The notes under the pieces are model-generated. The model was not told the DNA's origin. It saw only the letters and a program-made list of their open reading frames with translations, and did not search any database. This document shows, piece after piece, positions 33,821 to 39,847 of a stretch of DNA of 46,863 nt. The first letter of the stretch is position 1, and every line of letters starts with the position of its first letter. This DNA comes from JAZFYD01 sp036443405. GTDB taxonomy: Bacteria; Planctomycetota; PLA2. The stretch lies in the NCBI GenBank assembly GCA_036443405.1, contig JAZFYD010000016.1, forward strand, positions 1 to 46,863, in the 5' to 3' direction. Position numbers and translations under genes: made by a program.

Positions 33821-34363
33821 CTAGTTCTGTTTCCAGTTGCGATAGAACATCGCCTTGGCGATCTTGGTGCCGCGGTCGTCCTCGAGTAACTCGTTGACCT
33901 CGACCGCGGCATCGGCTTGCAGCTTTTCGCGCTCGGTCTTGAGCAGCGCCCTCCGGAACGACGGGCCCATCTCGCGTATTCCCCACCCCGGTTCGCGGAA
34001 GTAAAGCGTCATCAAATCGTCGCTAGCGGCCATGTATTTCAAGATGACGGCCTCGACCAGGTTGTGCTCGTCGATCTCCAGCGGAGCCATTTCGTCGCGC
34101 TTGATCATGTTGTCGAGCCGGCGCATCACCGATCGCACCATGCCACGAAGGCGCCGGCGCCGGTCCACCTGCTTTTGCAGCGCAATGGCGCGGTCGATCT
34201 CTTGATCCGTGATCACGCTGTCACGATTCGCGAGTTGCGACTTCAGGCGCGCATGGGAGGCGGTCAACTCGTCCACCCGATCCCTGAGCGTGTAGACCGA
34301 GTACGCGGTGACGCCAAGGCTGGCGGTCAGGAACAGGACGAGGCCGACGAGCAACTTCTGCAT
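33821..34363 (-). CDS. Membrane-anchored coiled-coil protein, paralogue of next gene
   Basis: The 180-residue protein has a single N-terminal membrane segment ('MQKLLVGLVLFLTASLGVTAYSVYTL') and then a largely helical, charged body with a basic stretch 'LQKQVDRRRRLRGMVRSVMRRLD'. It is closely related to the protein at 34416 throughout (N-terminal helix and the region from 'QEIDxAIxLQKQVDRRRR' to the end), but lacks about 85 internal residues. It is convergent with the 33269 gene, with a 3-bp gap between stops. No family recognised; a role as an envelope-attached structural protein is a guess. Confidence 0.65.
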   Translation of the reverse strand: MQKLLVGLVLFLTASLGVTAYSVYTLRDRVDELTASHARLKSQLANRDSVITDQEIDRAIALQKQVDRRRRLRGMVRSVMRRLDNMIKRDEMAPLEIDEHNLVEAVILKYMAASDDLMTLYFREPGWGIREMGPSFRRALLKTEREKLQADAAVEVNELLEDDRGTKIAKAMFYRNWKQN

Positions 34364-34415
34364 GGCGATTCCCCGGATCAGAATAGCCTCAGATGGAGCG
34401 CAGGGCGCCCCGGGC

Positions 34416-35225
34416 TCAACGGAACTTGCGTTCCGAGCGTTTGTTCGCGCGGCGGTTGCTGAAGTTGCGATAGAACATCGCCTCGGCGATCTTGGTGCCG
34501 CGATCGTCGTTGAGCATCTGATTGATCTCGGCCGCCGCTTCGGTCTGCAGTTGCTCGCGCTCGGTCTTGAGCAGCTCGCGCCGCTCCTTCGCGTCCATCT
34601 CGCGAACGTTCGGGCCGGGCTCACGGAAGTAGCTCGTCATCAGGTCGTCGCTCGCCGTCATGAACTTGTTGACGACGGTTTCGACCTGGTCGCGCTCCCC
34701 GATTTCCAGCGCCGCGAGGTCGCCACGCTTGCTCATGCTGTCCAGCCGGCGCATGACCGATCGCACCATACCGCCGAGACGCCGGCGCCGGTCCACCTGC
34801 TTTTGCAACTGGATGGCGTAGTCGATCTCCTGCTCGGTGATGTCGAAGTTGCCCTCGCCGTCCTTGAACCGAGCGGGCTTGCCATCGGGATTGTCGTAAT
34901 CGTCCACCGCCGCGTTTTCGCCCTCGGACCGCACGACCCGGTCCGCGAGCGCTGCGAGCGCCCGGTCGAGCTGCGACTTCATGCGTGCGTGGGAGGTCTT
35001 GAGGTCGGCGACCTTGATGCGCAGCGACTGGATCTCCCGCGCGCCGACGCCCGACCCCTTGGGCAACTCCGGTTGCCGCTCCGGCGTGCGCTCCGGCCGG
35101 ATCCCGACCCGGTTTTGGGAGACGATCAGCTCATCCACCCGATCGCTTACGGATAAGACGGAAAACGCCGTCACGCCAAGGCTGGCGGTCAGGAACAAAA
35201 CGAGGCCGACGAGCATTTTCTGCAT
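34416..35225 (-). CDS. Membrane-anchored coiled-coil protein, paralogue of previous gene
   Basis: A 269-residue protein with the same N-terminal membrane helix (M-Q-K-M-L-V-G-L-V-L-F-L-T-A-S-L-G-V-T-A) and C-terminal half as the gene immediately downstream. The extra middle segment (about residues 38-125) contains a Pro-rich link and a heptad-like region, 'SLRIKVADLKTSHARMKSQLDRALAALADR', that looks like coiled coil. The two genes are about 50 bp apart in tandem, indicating gene duplication followed by deletion or insertion. The C-terminus ends in a basic tail 'RRANKRSERKFR', absent from the paralogue. Confidence 0.7.
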   Translation of the reverse strand: MQKMLVGLVLFLTASLGVTAFSVLSVSDRVDELIVSQNRVGIRPERTPERQPELPKGSGVGAREIQSLRIKVADLKTSHARMKSQLDRALAALADRVVRSEGENAAVDDYDNPDGKPARFKDGEGNFDITEQEIDYAIQLQKQVDRRRRLGGMVRSVMRRLDSMSKRGDLAALEIGERDQVETVVNKFMTASDDLMTSYFREPGPNVREMDAKERRELLKTEREQLQTEAAAEINQMLNDDRGTKIAEAMFYRNFSNRRANKRSERKFR

Positions 35226-35317
35226 GGCAATGTCACAGGTAAGGATATCTCTCTCATCGGAACACGGGACCGATCCTTGAAGTTTCGGCCGTTCCCCGTT
35301 TAATTAGCCCTCCATAC

Positions 35318-35394
35318 GGGCCCATAGCTCAGCTGGCTAGAGTACCTGGTCGACAACCAGGGGGTCGCTGGTTCAAGTCCAGCTGGGCCCACCA
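35318..35394 (+). tRNA. tRNA-Val(GAC), encoded CCA, unusual C33
   Basis: A 77-base cloverleaf: acceptor GGGCCCA/TGGGCCC, D-arm GCTC/GAGT, anticodon stem CCTGG/CCAGG (35345-35349 with 35357-35361), loop TCGACAA with anticodon GAC at 35352-35354, a 5-base variable region, T-arm GCTGG-TTCAAGT-CCAGC, discriminator A and encoded CCA. Overall it resembles bacterial tRNA-Val. Position 33, nearly always U, is C here (base 35351), which is unusual. The 3' 46 bp serve as an attachment site for the element on the right. Confidence 0.85.
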
Positions 35395-35395
35395 G
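35350..35395 (+). repeat. Left attachment-site repeat (attL), 3' part of tRNA-Val
   Basis: The 46 bp from the anticodon loop to one base beyond CCA are repeated without a mismatch at 42007-42052. They mark the left boundary of the integrative element. The flanking bases differ immediately on both sides. Confidence 0.9.
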
Positions 35396-35403
35396 ACGGA
35401 AGG

Positions 35404-35435
35404 CGGCGTCGGATCTCTGATTCGGCGCCGTTTTT
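35404..35435 (+). terminator. Rho-independent terminator after tRNA-Val
   Basis: A 10-bp stem (35404-35413 with 35421-35430, two G-T wobbles) with a 7-base loop is followed by TTTTT. It lies inside the element, so the element supplies a new terminator for the tRNA; the original one is probably at 42099. Confidence 0.8.
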
Positions 35436-35581
35436 CATGCCGATCGTCTTAGACGGACGGGGTTGGAAGAAGCTTCCAAACCGGGCGCGAGCGAGCCTCG
35501 GAACTAGGTACGGTACCGAGTTCCGCACGGAGGCCGCGCCGATGGCTGAGCGAACCGCAAACCGTGCTCGTCGCCCCCGCG

Positions 35582-35599
35582 TGTCAGGTCATTGTCAGG
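35582..35599 (+). promoter_or_regulatory. 18-bp double direct repeat before the integrase
   Basis: TGTCAGGTCATTGTCAGG consists of two TGTCAGG half-sites exactly 11 bp apart, one helical turn. The identical 18 bp recur at 38072. It lies 47 bp before the integrase start, and is likely an operator or recombinase/excisionase arm site. Confidence 0.6.
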
Positions 35600-35645
35600 C
35601 CGCACAGAACCACGCGGCGTGCGTCTCCTTCCTGGGGAGATCGTG

Positions 35646-36812
35646 ATGACACACAGGAATTCGTACCGGCTGCACAAGCCGTCGGGCCAGGCGGTGGTGA
35701 CCCTCGGCGGGCACACCTTCTACCTAGGCGAACATGGCACGCCGGAGAGCCGAGCGGAGTACGAACGGCTCGTCGCAGAGGGGAAAGCGCAAGGGGGTCA
35801 GTTGTTCAAGCCGGGTCCCGACGGCCTGAGCGTCAACGAGGTCATGCTCGCTTGGGTGCGGGAGTACGCGGACTACTACCGAAAGCCCGACGGGCGTTCG
35901 ACGGGGGAGTTCGAGTTGGTCAAGCTCGCCTTGCGTCCGCTGAAGCGCCTCTACGGCCACCGGGCGGCTAAGAACTTCGGGCCGCTCGCCCTAAAGGCGT
36001 GCCGCCACGACATGATCGAGACGGGCCTCAGCCGCAAGACGATCAACAACCACGTCGCCCGCATCAAACGCGTCTTTCGCTGGGCTACCGAGAACGAACT
36101 CGTACCGCCGTCGCTTTATGAGGGTCTTCGAGCGGTGGCGGGACTTCGCCGCGGCCGATCGCAGGCGAAGGAAACGGAGCCTGTGCGCCCCGTGCCGGAG
36201 GCGCACATCGAGGCCGTGCTACCGCACTTGCCTGGTCCGGTGGCCGCGATGGTCGAGTTGCAGAATGTGACGGGGATGCGTTCCGGCGAAATGGTCACGA
36301 TGCGCGTCGGCGAACTGACCCGCGGCCCGGACGTGTGGGAGTACACGCCCGCCAGCCACAAAACCGAACACCACGGCTTCGAGCGTGTGATCCCGTTAGG
36401 CCCGAAAGCGCAATCTCTGATCCGGCCCTTCCTGAAGGCGGACGCTCAAGCATTCGTCTTCAGCCCGCGCGAAGCCGAGGCGACACGCCGAAAAGAGCGC
36501 AGGGACAACCGGGCGTCACCGATGACGCCGTCTCAGGCGAAGCGCAAGCGGGGCCGGAAGCCGAAGCGGGCACCGGGTGAGAGCTACACGGTGCACTCGT
36601 ATCGCCGTTGCATCGCGCGGGCGTGCGAGAACGCCGACGTGCCGCACTGGCACCCGCACCAGCTCCGCCACAACGCGGCGACACGAATCCGCAAAGAGCA
36701 CGGCATTGAGGCCGCCAGGGCGGTCCTCGGGCAGCGCTCCGTCGCGGTAACCGAGATCTATGCCGAGCAAGATCGCACTCTCGCGGCCCGCGTTATGTCG
36801 CAGGTTGGGTAG
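35646..36812 (+). CDS. Tyrosine recombinase (integrase), planctomycete type
   Basis: The 388-residue protein has a short N-terminal AP2/arm-like segment ('SYRLHKPSGQAVVTLGGHTFYLGEHG') seen in integrases annotated in planctomycetes, a SAM-like core-binding domain and a catalytic domain with all the key residues visible: Arg in G-M-R-S-G-E, Lys in 'SHKTEHHG', the H-x-x-R in H-P-H-Q-L-R-H, and the nucleophile Tyr in 'VTEIYAEQD'. It would insert the element into tRNA-Val and, with a helper, excise it. The ATG at 35646 follows GGGGAGA. Adjacent to attL in the expected orientation. Confidence 0.93.
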   Translation: MTHRNSYRLHKPSGQAVVTLGGHTFYLGEHGTPESRAEYERLVAEGKAQGGQLFKPGPDGLSVNEVMLAWVREYADYYRKPDGRSTGEFELVKLALRPLKRLYGHRAAKNFGPLALKACRHDMIETGLSRKTINNHVARIKRVFRWATENELVPPSLYEGLRAVAGLRRGRSQAKETEPVRPVPEAHIEAVLPHLPGPVAAMVELQNVTGMRSGEMVTMRVGELTRGPDVWEYTPASHKTEHHGFERVIPLGPKAQSLIRPFLKADAQAFVFSPREAEATRRKERRDNRASPMTPSQAKRKRGRKPKRAPGESYTVHSYRRCIARACENADVPHWHPHQLRHNAATRIRKEHGIEAARAVLGQRSVAVTEIYAEQDRTLAARVMSQVG

Positions 36813-36822
36813 GGTGGACGGG

Positions 36823-37293
36823 ATGGATCGAGGGATCGAGGAACTCCTTGCACGGATTCGCGCCGTAAGACACGAGAACGTGACCGCGACGATTGAGCCC
36901 CGGATCGGCCCCGTCCCAGCGAACGCGAAGGAGGCGGCCTCGGAGATCGAAGCTTTCCTGCGCCGCTTGGAGTTCGCCCTGCCCAATGACGTGGATGCCT
37001 GGTGGCGGCTCGACAAGCCTGCGGCGCGTGAGTACCTCGCAAGCGTCGTGTGCTACCACCGTGCATACGAAGACGAGGTCGTCGAACTGGCGACGGCCAA
37101 GCAACTCGCTGATGGGTTTCTGAGCGCTTTCAGCGGGGGCGCGGTGCATTTCACGAATGCGGAGACCGCAGAGCGGAACGGCCATCTCTCGACGCACCAT
37201 TGGATGCGGATCACGAACGCCACTTTTGATGAAGGCCTGGTCGCGATGGACGAAGCGCGAATCGGGATCCTGTGGGTCGAAGACGAGGACTAG
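36823..37293 (+). CDS. Unknown element cargo protein 1
   Basis: A 156-residue acidic, soluble protein. 'NAKEAASEIEAFLRRLEFALPNDVDAWWRLD' and the later 'WMRITNATFDEGLVAMDEARIGILWVEDED' are faintly like the SMI1/KNR4 (SUKH) pattern, but I am not confident. The ATG at 36823 is 11 bp after the integrase stop; a GTG at 36814 is possible, and the close spacing suggests one transcript with the integrase. Function unknown; a small-molecule or immunity role would be a guess. Confidence 0.55.
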   Translation: MDRGIEELLARIRAVRHENVTATIEPRIGPVPANAKEAASEIEAFLRRLEFALPNDVDAWWRLDKPAAREYLASVVCYHRAYEDEVVELATAKQLADGFLSAFSGGAVHFTNAETAERNGHLSTHHWMRITNATFDEGLVAMDEARIGILWVEDED

Positions 37294-37323
37294 CAGGTCG
37301 CCGCGACTTGCTAGCGTGCTGAA

Positions 37324-38037
37324 ATGGCAACTGTTGAATCACTAAGTCAAGCACACCGCGGCGCCGTCGGGCTTCTGGACGCCTCGCGTGCGTTTTTCCG
37401 CCACGTCTCGCGCCTCCGGAGTGGCGTCCCGGCAAGCGATCCGAGGCTCCGGGAAGCGACCCTGCTGCGCTTGAAACTGAAAACGGCGTTGGAGCGCGCC
37501 GAGGGCGCGACTCGGCGGGATCTCGTTGAATTTGCATGCGTTCAAGCCCATCCCGTTCGGATTGGCGACGACACGGGCGCCAGCGCTCACGAGATCGTGC
37601 TCGAAGTCGCGGCGCGCCTGCTGGATGAGCCGTGGAGCACCGACGAGCTCACGGCGTACTTTCGCAAGTACTCCCTCGGCGAACCCGGATGTATGGACTG
37701 GAAAGCGGCGACGGCGGACCGAGACACGACGCTGCACGGTGTCGAGCGGTTCGACTGTTTGAGGGACGATGAATTTGGACCGCTTCTGCGGATCGAGCAC
37801 GCCAAGGCGCGGAAACTGCTCACAACTCCCGGTGCCGACGTGCCCTTGGTACTCGGCAACCTCGAATCTGCAGTGCTCGAAGCGATCGGCGACAAAGTCC
37901 TGCGAGGGAAAGACGTCGCGGAGGAATGCGGCTACGCGAAGTCGTACATGCGTGATCGGTTGCCGCGAATGGTCGAGAAGGGCCTACTGGAAAAAACGCC
38001 CGACGGATATCGGCGGTCCCCGAAAATCAACTGGTAG
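37324..38037 (+). CDS. Unknown element protein with C-terminal winged-helix-like domain
   Basis: The 237-residue protein has a helical N-terminal half and a C-terminal stretch, 'VLEAIGDKVLRGKDVAEECGYAKSYMRDRLPRMVEKGLLEKTPDGYRRSP', that has the order of a winged helix: a recognition helix and a wing with 'G-L-L-E-K-T-P-D-G-Y'. It could be the element's transcriptional regulator. TAGCGT lies 6 bp before its ATG. I recognise no specific family; the middle contains 'CMDWKAATADRDTTLHGVERFDCLRDDEFGP'. Confidence 0.6.
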   Translation: MATVESLSQAHRGAVGLLDASRAFFRHVSRLRSGVPASDPRLREATLLRLKLKTALERAEGATRRDLVEFACVQAHPVRIGDDTGASAHEIVLEVAARLLDEPWSTDELTAYFRKYSLGEPGCMDWKAATADRDTTLHGVERFDCLRDDEFGPLLRIEHAKARKLLTTPGADVPLVLGNLESAVLEAIGDKVLRGKDVAEECGYAKSYMRDRLPRMVEKGLLEKTPDGYRRSPKINW

Positions 38038-38071
38038 CCAAGCTCCAACCGCGGGGGATCTGACCGTCAGA

Positions 38072-38089
38072 TGTCAGGTCATTGTCAGG
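38072..38089 (+). promoter_or_regulatory. Second copy of the 18-bp double direct repeat
   Basis: Identical to 35582-35599 (two TGTCAGG half-sites 11 bp apart), 36 bp before the DUF1580-like gene, with a further GTCAGA half-site immediately to the left and a palindromic GGTCGACC overlapping its right end (38088-38095). Confidence 0.6.
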
Positions 38090-38124
38090 TCGACCGTTCG
38101 TGAACGGCATACGTATTCCCTTAC

Positions 38125-38403
38125 ATGAACCTAAGGGAAGAAACACTGCTCAAGCTCTCGGACGCGAGCCGACTCGTCGGCAAGCACGTCGCAACCATCT
38201 ATCGCTGGACGACCGCGGGTGTCCGCGGCGTCGTCCTGGAAACGCTCCAGGTCGGCGGGACGCGATGCACAACTCATGAAGCGCTCCAACGCTTCTGCGA
38301 ACTTCTGACGGGTGCGCCGGACACGCGCACAGCGGCGGCGGACCGCGTGACGACGATCGGCTCTCAGACGGCCTCAGAGGAGCTCGCACGTCATGGGATT
38401 TAG
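38125..38403 (+). CDS. DUF1580-like helix-turn-helix (excisionase-like) protein
   Basis: The 92-residue protein has the core 'LSDASRLVGKHVATIYRWTTAGVRGVVLETLQVGGTRCTTHEALQRFCELL', matching the DUF1580 family I know from planctomycetes: a MerR-like HTH followed by a wing that resembles phage excisionases (Xis). Excisionase is the likely role because it sits in an integrase-bearing element; a regulator is the alternative. The 18-bp operator-like repeat lies just upstream. Its final 11 bases overlap the next gene. Confidence 0.8.
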   Translation: MNLREETLLKLSDASRLVGKHVATIYRWTTAGVRGVVLETLQVGGTRCTTHEALQRFCELLTGAPDTRTAAADRVTTIGSQTASEELARHGI

Positions 38404-39292
38404 CAAGACTGGCGCTTCCCCGTTCAAGGGCGTACCCGGCCGACGGAATCTCACGGAGCTGCGCAAGGAGCGGCACATGCTGGTGCCGGACACGTTGGAG
38501 TGGTCGGGCGGTCGGCCGCGAGCATCGGAATGGCAATACGGTCCGGTCAAGTTCGTGACGGCGGGCGGTTGGCCGCTGAGCCTTCCAATCTTCGATCGCA
38601 CGAAGGGCCGCACAATCAGCGTGAGCACCTGTACGGGCCTCGCTACTCCGTTGCTGCCGTTCGCAGACGACGCATGGGCGTTCCTCGGGATCGTTGAGGC
38701 CGCCGCAGACGAACACCTAGCACGCGGATGGAAGATCGCACGCGTGGACTTCGCGCGCGACTTGCGTGTGCCCAATTCGATCGCCTGGCTGAAGGATGCG
38801 ATTCGGCGGGCCGCCAACACCGATCTACCGATCGAGGCATACCGCATGACCGACCGGCTCGGGATCACGTTTCCGGGCGTGGCGGGGGGCGACCGCCTCC
38901 GGATCTATCACAAGGGCCTGGAGAGCAAGCACAAGTACGCGATGCCTTTCATGGACTCGCGGGTGGCAGACGTGATTCGTGTGGAGCTGCAGCTGCGCAA
39001 GGGCCAGCTGGACGAACGTCAACGCGTGAACGTACAAGCGCTGCAGACGGCCCGTGTTGAACCCGAGCCGCGCGAGACGGACGCCCAGGTCATCCGCCTG
39101 AAGCCGATGTACGGGCGCAAGGTGCGCAAGCGGCATCTGTACGCGATGAACCGCGACTGGCGAGGCCGCCGTGTCCACGAAGCCACAGAGGCCGTGGATT
39201 GTTTTCTGATGGAACAGGGGTTCGACCAACTCCTTCCGGGCGCGTTCGGCACGGAGTTGCCGGATCCGCTCTACGGCGAAGCGTCCACCTAG
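38393..39292 (+). CDS. Rep-like protein (phage/plasmid replication initiator type)
   Basis: The 299-residue product shows 'IARVDFARDLRVP' followed about 50 residues later by 'RLRIYHKGLESKHKYA' and 'VIRVELQLRKGQL', an order like the 'R-x-D...Y-x-K-G-x-E...R-x-E' pattern of rolling-circle initiators of filamentous phages and small plasmids. I see no classic HUH pair, so the assignment is tentative. GAGGAG at 38377 fits the ATG at 38393, which overlaps the upstream stop by 11 bases and suggests translational coupling with the excisionase-like gene. The C-terminus is basic ('MYGRKVRKRHLYAM'). Confidence 0.5.
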   Translation: MGFSKTGASPFKGVPGRRNLTELRKERHMLVPDTLEWSGGRPRASEWQYGPVKFVTAGGWPLSLPIFDRTKGRTISVSTCTGLATPLLPFADDAWAFLGIVEAAADEHLARGWKIARVDFARDLRVPNSIAWLKDAIRRAANTDLPIEAYRMTDRLGITFPGVAGGDRLRIYHKGLESKHKYAMPFMDSRVADVIRVELQLRKGQLDERQRVNVQALQTARVEPEPRETDAQVIRLKPMYGRKVRKRHLYAMNRDWRGRRVHEATEAVDCFLMEQGFDQLLPGAFGTELPDPLYGEAST

Positions 39293-39847
39293 GGACGTTC
39301 GCCAGCACCGGCTCCGCCACAAGCAGCGGGGCACGCGGGATTGGGCCAATATCTGACCCGCGGGTGTTCCTCACGATGGGGGGGAAAGGGGGGGCAAGTC
39401 TGTCCGCAGCGAAAGCGCCCCGGTTCGAATTCGAGTTTGTTGCCCTCGTCGCCTCCTCCCGTTCCGGGAGGCGACGAGAAGGCGGTGGGACCCGGGCAGC
39501 GCAGCGAAGCGAGCAGGCCGGGCCGCCTTCGAACGGAGCGAGGCGACGCGGGAGCGGCGTGACAGAGCGTCAGCGGTCCGCGGCACGCGGACTGGCGCGA
39601 CGGTCCTGCCGACTCGCGGCCGCACGTAGGACCACGCAAGCCTCAGCAAGAACGCGCGAGCGCGCGGTAACCCCGGGGCGCGTCGGCGCCTTGGCGCCGC
39701 GACTCGGGTACCGGCGCATCACGTCGGTTTTCTAACAGCAGAAACAGAACAAATAGGCGTGTGCTGGTCGACCTCGCGCAGCGGTGGGTCCGTAGGTTGA
39801 GCCGTGATCGCGCATTCGGGGCCGATCCATTCTCTACAATGCGACGC
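39293..39847. other. Non-coding, hairpin-rich stretch downstream of the Rep-like gene
   Basis: No credible gene lies in these 555 bp; open frames here have abnormal Arg/Gly/Ser-rich composition. Structure is abundant: two G-runs (39377-39393), a long hairpin (39445-39478), a second inverted repeat AAGGCGG/CCGCCTT (39479-39529), and a perfect 7-bp hairpin CGGCGCC-tt-GGCGCCG at 39682-39697. The last 100 bp become more AT-rich ('TCTAACAGCAGAAACAGAACAAATAG' type composition). A replication origin or packaging/transfer site is the most natural guess beside a Rep-like gene. Confidence 0.5.
39445..39478. repeat. Long inverted repeat (candidate origin hairpin)
   Basis: CTCGTCGC (39445-39452) and GCGACGAG (39471-39478) are exact inverted repeats; inside them CTCCCG-ttc-CGGGAG can form an additional stem, leaving only a small bulge. 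A 12-bp alternative pairing CTCGTCGCCTCC/GGAGGCGACGAG is also perfect. Confidence 0.6.

Noticed and set aside
39360..39400. G-runs as a possible G-quadruplex regulatory element
   Set aside because: Only two G-runs of seven are present, so no intramolecular quadruplex can be argued with confidence; kept only as part of the hairpin-rich region.
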